Below, piece by piece: positions 23,665 to 35,500 of a stretch of DNA of 64,000 nucleotides (its first letter is position 1; every line of letters begins with the position of its first letter). Source of the DNA: Solea solea (taxonomy: Eukaryota; Chordata; Actinopteri; Pleuronectiformes; Soleidae); assembly GCF_958295425.1 (NCBI RefSeq), contig NC_081149.1, forward strand, positions 14,631,090-14,695,089, in the 5' to 3' direction. The notes beneath the pieces are model-generated. The model was not told the origin of the DNA. It saw only the letters and a program-made list of their open reading frames with translations, and made no database searches. The position numbers and the translations under genes are program-made.

Positions 23665-23712
23665 TCGCTGCTGCTCCTGCTCCTGCTGTTGCTGCTGCTG
23701 TTGTTGTTGTCT
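23665..23712. repeat. Trinucleotide tract in CYP2K 5' UTR
   Basis: On the minus strand this reads as CAA, CAG and GAG triplets, ending about 12 bases before the start codon of the third CYP2K gene. It probably lies in the 5' UTR. Confidence 0.7.
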
Positions 23713-23997
23713 TCTCTGACTAACCCAGCACTAAAGACACACATCACTATTAAGGTACTGTGAAGGGTTGTGTTACTAATCCTCCTCCCGCCCTCCTGAG
23801 CTCCAGTCACACCCCTGGGAAACACATAAGGTATGATGGGGTTTTAGCCCTCAGTATGTTTATTGCCATAGCATTTCAAAAGTAGGTCAAACATATGTCA
23901 AGTTAGTCATTTCCCCACAAACAAGCCAACATGCAAACACTTGTAACCTTTTACCAGACAGTATTTTTATGAGCTGTGAGTTCCACTTAGATCAGGT

Positions 23998-24199
23998 GGG
24001 GTCTGCAACCTGTGGCTCTCGAGCCGCATTTGGCTCTTCAGCCCCTCTTGCAGTGGCTCCCTGTAGCTTTGACCAAAAAAGGAAAACCTCCCCAAACCTG
24101 ACGAACTTGTGTTTGAAATATGGGAAGCCATTTCGGATTTATTACATTTATGTGGAGAATTGAGGGTCAAAAAATCGGATTCTAGAGGTTGCAGACCCC
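23998..24199. mobile_element. Short hAT-like MITE
   Basis: Perfect 14-base inverted ends GGGGTCTGCAACCT at 23998-24011 and 24186-24199, with the inner phrase GGCTCTCGAGCCGCATTTGG. Text of this kind is familiar from vertebrate hAT-family MITEs. An 8-base target duplication could not be confirmed. Confidence 0.65.
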
Positions 24200-26524
24200 C
24201 AAAGGGAAAAAATAACAACAACAACAACAACAACAGAATAAAAGAGCTACATGTCACAGGGTAGAAGTATTTCTAATTGTATGCATCGTGTGTCTTTCTC
24301 ATATCCATAATTTGTTTTGTGTGCTTTACAGATTGTTTGACAGCACGCTTGTGTTTTGTCATGAATATGTGTTTTTGCTGCGATTGAGACTAAATTATAA
24401 CTTGTCAGATAACCTGAACCTGTACAAGTTTGTTCATGCCCTTCAGGCAAACATTTGTTATCACGCCTCATCATTAGAAGTACTAGTTGTTAAAATGTCA
24501 AGTGTCACTTTATTTATTTAAAATGAAAGAAAAGTTAAAAGCTATTACCAGGCTGGACACCCCTGTTTTTGCCTTCAAAAACACCTTTATTCTTTGTGGC
24601 ATAGATGCAACAAGGTGCTGGAAACACTAGAGATGTCAGTTCACCGTAAAAGTAATTACAGGAGCCATTGTGGCAGATTTGTCAGCAGCACGCCCACAAT
24701 GCTAATATCTTGTTTGACTACATTCCGAAGGTACCGCAGTATATTGGGTTTCAGAACACAGGCAGCAACCATCCACTCTCACATTCACACATATCGTCAA
24801 TTTAGAGTGTCCAGTTGTGCCTATAATCCCCAAATCTGCATGTTTTTGGACTGTGGGAGGAAACTGGAGAAACCTGGAGAAAACCCATGCACACACAGAA
24901 GTTTGCAAACTCCAGGCCCTTGTTCCGACCGGGTTGCTGCATGTGTGGCCCGTTCAAGACACCAGTTTGTGATTATTTGAGCTTTGTGAGGAGCATTCCC
25001 TGCACAATTACACCAGCAGCAGCAGCCTGCGCCATAGATGGAGCTATAGATTCATGCACTCATTAAATAATTAATTTAAACCTACATCATTTCAGGCAAA
25101 TCACATCATCACTGCCTGAAAATCTAGCTTGAGGCAAGTGTGCAACACCTGTACATAGACGTACAACATACAGTAAATTTCAGCTGCAATAAGAGAATTA
25201 ACCACCTCCAATATGTTAAAAACCCATCTTAAGTGACGGCTTAAGAGGAACCAGATCTGTGAACATTCATTTTATACCAGTATGTGTCACATGCATGTAT
25301 GTTTTCATATTTATTTCATATTTGTATCTGAATTTGTTATTTTTTTACCCTTTAACCCTTGGTTGTGTCTTCTGCGACTAAACACCTAAGTAATAACTGA
25401 TGGTTTTTTGTTTTTTTCAGTGCCAAATGAAACTATATGCAGGATGTTTATTTACATTATGGAGATGAGAAAGTACGAGAACATTTTTGATTTATATCAT
25501 TTGCAAATTTCCTTTCCTTTTCCAAAAATTACAGTGATCAGATTACAAGCCCACAGTGGCTCAGAAGCAGAATATTTAAGTTTTAATGGGCCACTTCACC
25601 CAAAAATATACCGTTTTTCCAGACATAAATGTGTTGATCATCAGACACATGTGGATCTGAGATACATGTCTCATTCCCACAACAACAGAGGAAGTTGGCA
25701 TTGAAAAACACACACACAGACCCTGAAGTACTGATGCACTGAGGTGCACACTATAGTTCTTTAGACCTGCTGATGTTCTGCAGGTTGAAAAAGCTCTGTA
25801 ACTGTTGTGCGCGAACGCCTACGTAAGTAGTTTGTGCTTGTTATATTTTGTCACGTGTTTTGCTTGAGAGTTTAAGCCTCAAACAAATACTGTTCAGTGA
25901 TTTATTAAACCCTGATTGCCCGCTTAAGATCAGTTACAGTTTACTATCACAAATATGCATGATGTTTGCTCAACTACTGTCATGTACACTATATAGTTCA
26001 ATTATCTGGTTCATAATGTTGCCATGAGTAGCTGTAGTGACCCCTAGTGTTCCTTTTGTGTATTAGTCACTAGATATTTCCAGCATTGTGTTTCTGGTTA
26101 TGCTGTTCAAAAGAATATTTGTGTTTGAACTGTCCACATTCACTAACTCGTATATTCGCTGTTGTAATTGTATATTATACAGAAAGCACACAGACTGTTG
26201 CAGAGTTGTGAACACTGATTGTGGGACTGAAGTAAAGAACTTGGAACTGGGTTCTATGAGTAAAAGATCTGACAAAATAAATAAAATAAATGTAACAAAA
26301 AAAGTCAAATTTGATGGAATTAGACAAACACAGCAGCATCATAGTGATTTTAAGTTTAAAGAGTGTCTTTTTCATTTTCCCACCACCATGTCGAGTTTAC
26401 TGTCTCCTGAGGGTATCTGCTTTAGTTCACCTCTTTGGTCTGGAGAATGTAAGAGCGAGTAAATAGTATGTAGAACAATATCCACGCCCTTGACAAAGGT
26501 ATAGTTGAAATGCAATGCTCTTCC
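24200..26524. other. Spacer between third and fourth CYP2K loci
   Basis: It contains a second hAT-like end near 24550-24567 (minus strand CAGGGGTGTCCAGCCTGG) and a familiar teleost repeat phrase at about 24770-24960 (TTTTTGGACTGTGGGAGGAAAC). No exons were found. The promoter of the third gene lies at its left and the 3' end of the fourth at its right. Confidence 0.45.
24213..24237. repeat. (AAC)n microsatellite
   Basis: About eight AAC units directly beside the hAT-like MITE. Confidence 0.85.
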
Positions 26525-29262
26525 TCACAGGCGACTGACAGCACACAGCTCATGAGGTGACGGGGTGAGGGTGAAGCCCACAGATGGTGTGAGATCCAGG
26601 TCGTCCTCCGCAACTCCAGGTGCAGGAGTGAAGCGGAAGCGCTGGAGGAGAGTGGTGAAGAAGAGGAAGAGCTCCATCTTTGCCAGACTCTCTCCAAGAC
26701 ACGCCCTGCGACCTACAAGAAAGCAGAGGTCACGCTTGTTCAAGTGTAAATGAGAGTTGATCCGTGGAGAACAAACACATACCTGCAGAGAAGGGTAAGA
26801 AGGCGTCTCTCCTGATGAATTTACCCTCCTTGTCTAGAAAGTGGGATGGGTTGAAAGTGTGTGGGCTCTCCCATTCACTCTCATCATACAGCACAGAAGT
26901 AAGAAGAGGAAACACGATCGTTCCCTGGTGTTAAAAGAGAGAAAACATGTAAATACTCAGTCAGAATGAAAGCGCATGTTGGTCCAGATGTGATGAACTG
27001 ACCTGTTTGATAAAGTAGCCCTGGAAGGTGATGTCACGGCTGGTTTTGTGAGGAAGGGCCATGGGGACAACGTTGGCCAGTCTCTGTGTCTCATGGATGA
27101 CAGCATCAGTGTAGGGCAGGTTCTTGCGATCGTCTATCTGGACCTGGCGGTTTCCTACCACCGTACTCAACTCCTCCTGGACCTGATCTGTGAGCACAAG
27201 AGAAAAGTCGTCATGTTCGCCTGGTCTCACAAAAACTCTGCTCATTAACGTTCTACAAGCTGTGGGGAAGTTTACCAAAATGCATCCATCTATGGGTAAA
27301 GACATGACTGTTTCTTTCCGTCTTTACCTTGTATATGTGGATATTTGGCCATGAGCAGCAAAGCCCATCTGAGTGTGCTTGCTGTGGTGTCTGTGCCTGC
27401 ACTAAACAGGTTGTTTATCGTGGAAAACAAGTTTCTCTCGTGGTAGTGAGTGTCCACAGCAAGAGAGTCCTGAGAAGGACAAAACAATAAATCATACATC
27501 AACATAACCACTGAACCAAGTATAGAATATCATAAGGTTGAACACCAGGGGGAGCTATAGCTCAGCTAATACAAATTATTCACTTACTGGTGGTGAGAGG
27601 GAAAATGAGAGGTTAAATAAAGTGTGCTTAATAGAAAAGATAGCTGCTTTACTTAATATAAAAATGTTTTTATTTCTGGATTTGTGGACTATGGACGAAT
27701 AATGCTTTGTTAGCGCTGTGATGGACATGATGCTTAAATAAAGTACGTTTAAATAAACTGGCACTATGATGAAAAAGATGAAACGTGGCGTTTTACTTGT
27801 GCTTTCTGCTTCCGGATCAGAAAACAGTCCACAAGCCCTCTGCAGGAGTGAGGGTTGAGCGTCTCTTTCAGTTGCTTGATGAGATCTTTGACGTCGTCGT
27901 TCGTATTTTCACAGTTTTTCAGTATGAGCTGTTGGGTTTTTATCCAGCGGACCAGTCTGGGAAACATGTTGTAAACCTGTGACACAACATTAAACATAAA
28001 ACGGCAGATTATTGAAAGCAGCATGGATAGATTATTTACTCATGAAGGTGTTATGTCGATAAAGTGTATTGAAACAACAGGTGAAGGAAAAGGCCTTCAG
28101 GTCATTACAGTGCAATCATTCCTTAAGCGTCTATATATATATATACGTCCTATATTAGCTTACTTGTGAAATGGCAAACACAAGGATTACCTGGATTGGT
28201 GGAGAACCTGAAAGGTTAACGTTCTCATTCAACCTTCTGACTAGGTTTTGGAATTGAGGATCCTCATATTCAAATCTGCTTCCATACACAATGGAGGAGA
28301 TTACATTGTATGTGGCATAATTCATCGGACACGCTGTGTCAAACGGCTTTCCTTTGAAATACACAAAAAAACGATATTAAAAAGCTGCAATGCACTGAGT
28401 CATACCAACAAAATGCTTCACTATGCATTTCACAAAGACTGCCTGGAGTGCTATATAGCCCCGGCACACTCTTTATTTCACACAATACCTTTGTGCTGCT
28501 CGAACATTTGCATCAGAAACTGACATTCCTCGAAGATCTTGCTCTCCACCAGTCGTTTCCCCATCCCAAAGTCTCTCATGGTGCTCAGGGCAAAACGTCT
28601 CATCTCTTTCCACGACTCCCCGTTAGCAAACACAATTCCTATGAAACATGAGGGTTGAATAAAACAAAACACACACACAAAGGTTTTTAAAACAAAATTG
28701 CAACATTAAACAGACAAGACGACAAGTACAAGAGAACATGAAAAAACAACAGCAACTAAATGAAAGATTTAAAAGATAGGTCATACCATGACCATGATGA
28801 GTATCATGAAATATGGGGAAGATGTGTCGGTCTCCGAACTCTTCCGCGTGGCCGACCAGAGCCTCTCTGACTGCTTTGTATCCAGCCAGGACGACCACTT
28901 TCTTGGTTCCCAAGTAAACCGTAAAGACAGAGCCATATTTCTCTGAGAGCTGGAGAAATGATAACAAAAATTTTAAAAAAAAAGAGAGAGAGATTTAAAT
29001 ACCCTAAAACAAAACCATAGAGCAATAAAAAAGTAAAGCATGTTAAACTCACCTCACAGAGTGTTTTGTAGGACCTCTTGAGATCAAGCTGCAATAGGTT
29101 TCCAAGCAGGGGCAAAGGCCTTGGTCCTGGGGGCTCCTTGCTCATTAACTCAGAGGTGAAGCTCCTGGAGACGACGTAGAGAAGGAGCAGGAGAAAAACG
29201 GTCCCCAACACGATGGTTGGACTGGTGGTGAGAGAGAAAACATCATCTAACAAAAGAGCCAT
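26525..29262 (-). CDS. cyp2k: Cytochrome P450 family 2 subfamily K, complete (fourth CYP2K locus)
   Basis: Nine exons: 29053-29262, 28787-28949, 28489-28638, 28191-28351, 27797-27976, 27328-27469, 27003-27187, 26783-26924 and 26525-26712. They total 1521 bases and 506 residues. The protein starts [15 protein letters not shown] and has a leucine-rich membrane anchor, the hinge [14 protein letters not shown], the I-helix [11 protein letters not shown], the K-helix [10 protein letters not shown], the haem loop [12 protein letters not shown] and the tail [10 protein letters not shown]. All introns are compact. Exons 7-9 differ from the third locus by a single coding change (Val for Ile after RLAN), but the N-terminal two thirds differ at many positions, including substrate-recognition regions. 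The two enzymes may therefore differ in substrate while sharing a haem-binding C-terminus. Role as for other CYP2K enzymes; substrate unknown. Confidence 0.94.
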
Positions 29263-31540
29263 TTGTTCTGCTGTTAAGAGATGTTCTGTACACAGGTAGT
29301 GTAGAAGTGGAGTGCGAGTGTAGTGTTCAGGATGGTCTTACTCCTCTTCTCTCCGCCCTCCTGGGATGTGTCAGAACACAGTTATGAGAATAATGATGGT
29401 ATTAAACACATTTGTATGCGACCACGTGTGTGCACGTACAGTATAGTTGTTGAAATAGCAAACTGCTTCTACAGATTTGAACAATAGCACAACTCTGAGT
29501 GTCTTAAACCTGGAGTGGAACCAGAATTAATGTTATTGGTAAAACCCTGTGTTTGTCCTCCTATTCCATGTCAAATATCTGCTTTGAAAAAGGGCTGTTA
29601 CACAAGACATGTTTGCACATACACATGTTGTGTGTTAAACTCACAAAATAACCCTTCAGTTTCCAGACATTTTCTCAATATTTCATGGCAGTACTATCAT
29701 TTTGGCCTCTGTCATGGTCATGATTTGGTTTGTGTACACTCTGACCAAGGTACCAAGAGTATGAGGGCCACATGTTAAAAAAATATCTGAAAGAAAGAAA
29801 AAAAAAGTGAAAATGAGAATGAAGTCAGAATTCGGCCTTTTTTTCCCCTCAGAATTTATTTTTTTCCTCAGATTTCTGACCTTTTTTCTCATAATTCGTG
29901 CTGTATTTTTTTTCAAAAAATCTTTTAACATGTGTCCCTAATTCTCTTCCGTACTATCCACAAGTTGCTGTCCTGTTCTTGCTGCACAAGTCTACATGAG
30001 CTCAATTACAGCCAATAATGTAAATAAACATTATTTATAATTGTGGGAAAACTTAAACCATGAAATGTCAGCTAAAAAAGTCGACTTAGCTCTTAAAGAG
30101 TTATTTTTTGATGGTATAGCCATAAAGTTGTATATTTATACAAACAAAAGGCACCTTTCTTCAGCTGCCGAAAAAACTAGACCACACAGTGACGTCTACT
30201 CCCTTTTGCGTAGAGCATTATTTAATTTAAAAATGAACAACGCACATACAGTTGACAAGTTCAGTTCCATGGAACAGTACACTCCAGTTCACAATTAATA
30301 TGACGTACATTCCCCTTTTGAATATGATACACGGTCTTTTGAGCAATGAAAACCCTTCCGTTTCCTGTAACTACATATCCAGCATTAAAGGCGATTCAAG
30401 TCAAGTCAATGAGAGATGAATTGTGCACATGAACAAATAAAACTTAAGAAAAAAATTAAGACATGAAATCCGTTAAAGATCAGTAAGTCACATATAAGAG
30501 TCTTCCTGGAATGTCAGTCTCTACTTTTCCTCATAACACACGGGAAAATAAGTGCCGCAAATTGTGTCGTATAGTTGTGGATGAAGTCGATTAATGTGAG
30601 AGACGGTTCACGCGTTCATCGGAAGGAAGGAATCATGCTCACTAAAGTCCATTTGATTGTTGACAAGTGGCAAATGCAACTGCTTAAGTATTCTTCTTCC
30701 CCATCCACGCCTCTGTGTGCAGAGGACTGTGTTGACAACCTTTATTAGACGACATACAACTTTTGGGGCTTTTTAATTTATTTTGCTACCCGGCATTGTC
30801 TTAAAAGAGCAGCTCTACATTAAATATGATGTTTGTCCTTCACACAATAACTCTCTCACGGGTTTTCAGAGATTTAAGGATTATCATAGCACTGTTCGTG
30901 TACAGTCTGGCTGAAATCAGGAATCATTTGTTGTCATACTTACACACACACATTCTTGTATCTATCCGAGTCCCTTTCTCTAACCAGGAAAAGGTCTTAA
31001 AAGCCCTTTAAAGTTGTGAGGACCTGTTAAAAGGTCCTAAAATGTCACCTCCTATGGTTTATATGTTTTTGGTCTTCACAAAGATGTAGATAGAACACAC
31101 ACACAAACACACAGTGTGAAATGCATAGCAGTGGGGAGAAATTAAAAACAAGTGTTCAATACCTCAACGTTCATTGCAGTCTTGTTGTTCTACGCCCTGA
31201 ATTAAAATGACGCGCAGTCTCGTACAATTTGACAGCTTGTGTTCTTGCTGTGACAACAGCACCATTTTAAAAAACAAAAAAAAAGTTAATGTTAATGCTC
31301 AACAGCTTCTACCTAAAACTGCAATGCCTGGACATGTTTGGCAGCAAAAACAAACAATCTCTGGTTCGTATTGGACGGTGTACTGGACGTACTCATTCAC
31401 ACTGGACAAAGTGTACACTGAGGGCTAACCCTCAACAACAGGAAGGACGGTTTTCATCATCATCGTCATAATCATCATGCCACCTGTGAGTCATAGTTCA
31501 TACATACATGCATTCATTAATGAGTCAAAAATGAGACCTT
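29263..31540. other. Spacer right of the CYP2K cluster
   Basis: It contains the promoter of the fourth CYP2K gene, the small inverted-repeat element at 29762-29940 and unannotated AT-rich sequence. The abca3 3' UTR may extend into its right part; minus-strand AATAAA (plus TTTATT) occurs near 30776. No further coding exon was seen. Confidence 0.4.
29762..29940. mobile_element. Small inverted-repeat element (MITE)
   Basis: The left end GGGCCACATGTTAAAA (29765-29780) and right end (29923-29938) are inverted copies with one mismatch. The core is made of A-rich and T-rich blocks. The ends resemble those of the larger foldback element at 42972-43633. Confidence 0.6.
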
Positions 31541-31544
31541 TTTA

Positions 31545-31970
31545 AACCACTTTAAAGGTCCTACGTGTAACATTTGGGTGGTTTCGTTGGCAGAGATCGA
31601 TATATATCACCCATGATGAGTATGTGTAAGTGTATAATCAGTTAAAAAATAAAAAAAACAGTTTGTTTTTGTAGCCACGGAGTAAAGCCTTATATACAGT
31701 GTGCACTATGCATATGCTGTCATCTCGCGCCACCCTATGTCTACAGCATACAACGGCTAGAAAGTGCATTTCGTATTCTGAAGCGGAAGCTTTCTACTCA
31801 AACACCGAACGACGACATCCTTTCTGGTACAAGAAGGCCACCGTAGTTCCCCCCGACACTCGTGGGAAAGGGTGGGGTGAGCGGAGGAGTCCTGTGTTTG
31901 TTACTCTCTGCAGTATCACCAGTAGATGTCGCTCTTGCTCTGGTCTGACGCTAAATAAGTGTTTTTAGTA
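31545..31970. mobile_element. Common teleost interspersed repeat
   Basis: The segment begins AAAGGTCCTACGTGTAACATTT and ends after AGTATCACCAGTAGATGTCGC, with the phrase order I associate with a widespread teleost element. A related fragment lies at 12445-12600. A T-rich run follows at 31973-31993. Confidence 0.55.
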
Positions 31971-32500
31971 CCTTTTTTTTTTTTTTTTTTTTTACATCTG
32001 GCAACAACATTTTGTACACAACAACATAAGGAAACAAATCCTCATTAGTTTGATAAGGCGCAAAGGTCTGCAACGGTTTCACGAACACGTCAAATAGATT
32101 GGTTCACTCTCGCGTGATGATTCATGATCCCGCCCCCCCTCCCAAAAACATAGCTCAAATTAACTTATAAATAACAACAAACAACAATCTGAACACGCAG
32201 AGAAGCGGTCCTTATCGAACGAGCTGCGTCATTGTCTTTGACCTCACTTTAAGGTGCAGAGTTCATTACTTGGTATAAACGACATCCTCACCCGTCTCCG
32301 TCCCGGTAACAAAACAACAAGAATGACAACAACGTGAATGAGCCAAGAAAGACACATCGACAGGATATAGTAGTAGAAATGCTAGAGTTGAAGTTCAGGG
32401 ACTAGCCCGGTCCCTCTTTCTCTCTGTGTGTGTTGTTGGTCAGGTTTAAAAAAACAAAAAATGCTGCTGTGTAGCCAAGACAAGTCCATGTACACAGGTC

Positions 32501-32501
<1 letters not shown>

Positions 32502-32533
<32 letters not shown>
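32502..32533. repeat. (AC)n microsatellite
   Basis: AC dinucleotides about 50 bases beyond the abca3 stop codon, so probably in its 3' UTR. Confidence 0.9.
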
Positions 32534-32536
<3 letters not shown>

Positions 32537-32579
32537 GAAAATGGACGGTGATGGTGAATGGACGGACTCCTTGCTCCGC

Positions 32580-35500
32580 TTAATTCCTCCCAGTTTCTGA
32601 ACAGTGCTGAAACTGAGCGAAGCTGAGAAACACCTGTTCCAATGAAATCTGGCTCACACAGTAGTCTTCTATGCGGTATTTCTCTTTGGCTGCCTCCAAC
32701 GTGCCAAACACCTGAGAGGGAGAAGAAAAAAAGGTGATGTGAGTGCAAACCTGACAAGATCACAGTCCCAAGCATCAATATGACAGTGAAAAAGGAATTT
32801 AGAACAACTAATACCTTCCCCCTGTGTGTACACAGGTGCTGTGTATCTTATTGTTTGGAGAATTGTCTGAGTTTATAATATGATTACCATTTCAAACCAT
32901 TACTGTGAGCATGTTAAATTACCGACATTAGTCACTGACGTCTAATTCTGCCACTCGCTCACTTTTATGTTACCTTCACAAATCCTCATTGTGAGTTGGA
33001 CCTGAGACTAAAGAGCACTTTCAAGACAAAATAACAATAAAACGGTGAGGTTATATACTATACAAATCTTGAATCTGGATCCAGTTCACCACCAAAATCT
33101 AATTATTTCTTCCTTGCGCCATAATCTACATCCCCCATAAAAACGTAATTCAAATCAGATACATTCTTTACTTTTGAGTTATTTTGCTCACAAATAGACA
33201 ACATGGCTAAAAACATAAATACAATTTCATTTTAAAATGACTGGGATTATTTTGTCCAATAGGGGGTGATCACACGGCACATGTGCTTTTCAAATGTGAG
33301 GATCTGTAAGGATACCTGGGCCCAGGTCAATGTCTTGTCAGTCAGATGGTAATGCACCATTCCCTGGTGTTCATCCTTCAGTTGACTTCCTGAAGTGGGA
33401 GGAAAATTGCCAGTTAGATCAAAATCACACTGAGAACACTTTCATTTTGACATGTTAATGTGCCATTTAAAATAAAGAATTCTAACTTTAAAGGTAGGTG
33501 CCACTGTAGAGGATAATAAACCAACGTGACTCGTAAAACATGAGTTTATCTTTCATAGTTAATGAAGAAGCTGTCACTTCTGCCTGAGTCAATGTATTGG
33601 GCCTTTTGTACAGCAGCCATTTTGGCTAAATACTATTTAGTCACTGTCACAATGTCCTGACGTACATACACACAACTGAACAAAGCTATTGTTAAAGTGA
33701 TCAGTAACATGTCAAAAGTCCTGTTGTTATTCTGTTTTGTTTTCACAGTTATTCTTTATAGTTATTCTGCACTGCAAATGTTAAAAGGAAAAGTCAATGT
33801 TCTGTCTCTGACCTGGAAAGGTGCTTTCAATAAAGTCTTTAAAAAGCTGCAGGTCACTGTCCTCCAAATCCGCATCCACGTGCACTTTAGCCAGCAGCGT
33901 GTAGCCACTGCCAAACTTGCTCTTGAGGTGTTGGGGACTGCCGAGACATTTGAACTGACCATTGACCATCACGGCCAGTCTGGTACACAGCGCCTCACAT
34001 TCCTCCATACTGGTGAGGGGGACGGATAGAAATGTGAGCAATTAGGATACATAGGATAAACTGTTTCACACTGTAAAAACACTTTAGGTAAAAAATTTAA
34101 TTAATTGATTAAAACATGAAATCAGTGTATTATCACAGTACTTTAGATTTGTAGGTGGTGGAAGTAACTAATACACTATTAGGTTTAATTTAGAATAATG
34201 CATCATATTTTCTGCGCTCATATGTTAAGCATTTAAAATATGAAATAATACAGTAGTTATTGCTTAATGCAGAGGTGTATGAAATACAATATTTCCTGAA
34301 ATGTCATTTGTTGTTGTTGTTGATGATATTATTCCGTCTCTGTTTGGGCTTTGTGAACAAAAACAATGGAACATTACTTGCACTAGTGTGTCTATCATCT
34401 GAGAAAAGAGCTCTGCCAGGCAATACTACCAGACCTGAGTCTACAGCGACAGCTGCTGAAACCTTTTGCTCCAATAACATTTGAATAGCATGATACAGAA
34501 AAACACAGAGAGAGTTGTGTTGAGCTGCTTAATCGGCATCGTGTGATCACATTTGACAATGTGTTTGTATTTAAAAATTACACTTATGTTACACTGTAAC
34601 ATGACGTTATTCCACCAGCCCGTCATATGTATGACAACTATTGCCCAGTCACACTATTCACACTTCTCACCTGTGAGAGGTGATGATAATGGCCTTGCCA
34701 GACTCCCGTGTGCGTGTAACGGAATCCCACAGCAGCCTCCTGGCCACGGGGTCCATCCCAGTCGAAGGTTCGTCCAGGAAGATGACAGGGGGTCCGCCAA
34801 TGAGAGCCATGCCTGCGCTCAGCTTCCGCTTGTTACCACCACTGCAAGTTGATGGCGACATATTATTATTAACGCACGGTGCAACAAAATAGAGCATTAC
34901 CCAGTGTAAAGTGTGCACAGACCCTGGTTCAGAGTTTTTCACTGTTTTCTTACCTGTAGCTGCGGATCAGCTTGTCAGCATGAGGCTCCAGCAGCAGTGA
35001 CCTCAGGACGTTCTCCACACAGCTGGACACATACTTCTCCGGTATGCCTCTGAGCCTGGCATACATACACAGAGTTTCCCTTCCTGTCATGTGATCCAGC
35101 AAAGCATCAAACTGAGGACAGTAACCAATGCGCTGTTGCACCTGCAATGTAGAGATAAATGACGGCATGAGGCTAACGCCGAAGATTTAAGTCCATTTAA
35201 ATCAAAATGTCCCTTCTCTCCTACCTTCTTAGTGTCCCTCAAGATGCTGTATCCATCAATGTAAGCGTCCCCGGAGGTGACGCTCTCGTCGCCCGTCAGC
35301 ATCTTAAAGGTTGTGGTCTTTCCTGCTCCATTGAAGCCCAGGAGGCCAAAACACTCTCCTTTACCTACAGCTAGAGACAGTCTGTCCACAGCCAGGAGAT
35401 TTGTCCCGCTGCTGTACACCTGAGAAGGAGAGATAAGAGTGGGTCTGTACCACATGGTCATATCTTGCAGGGACACACACCTCTACAGGCATCCCATATT

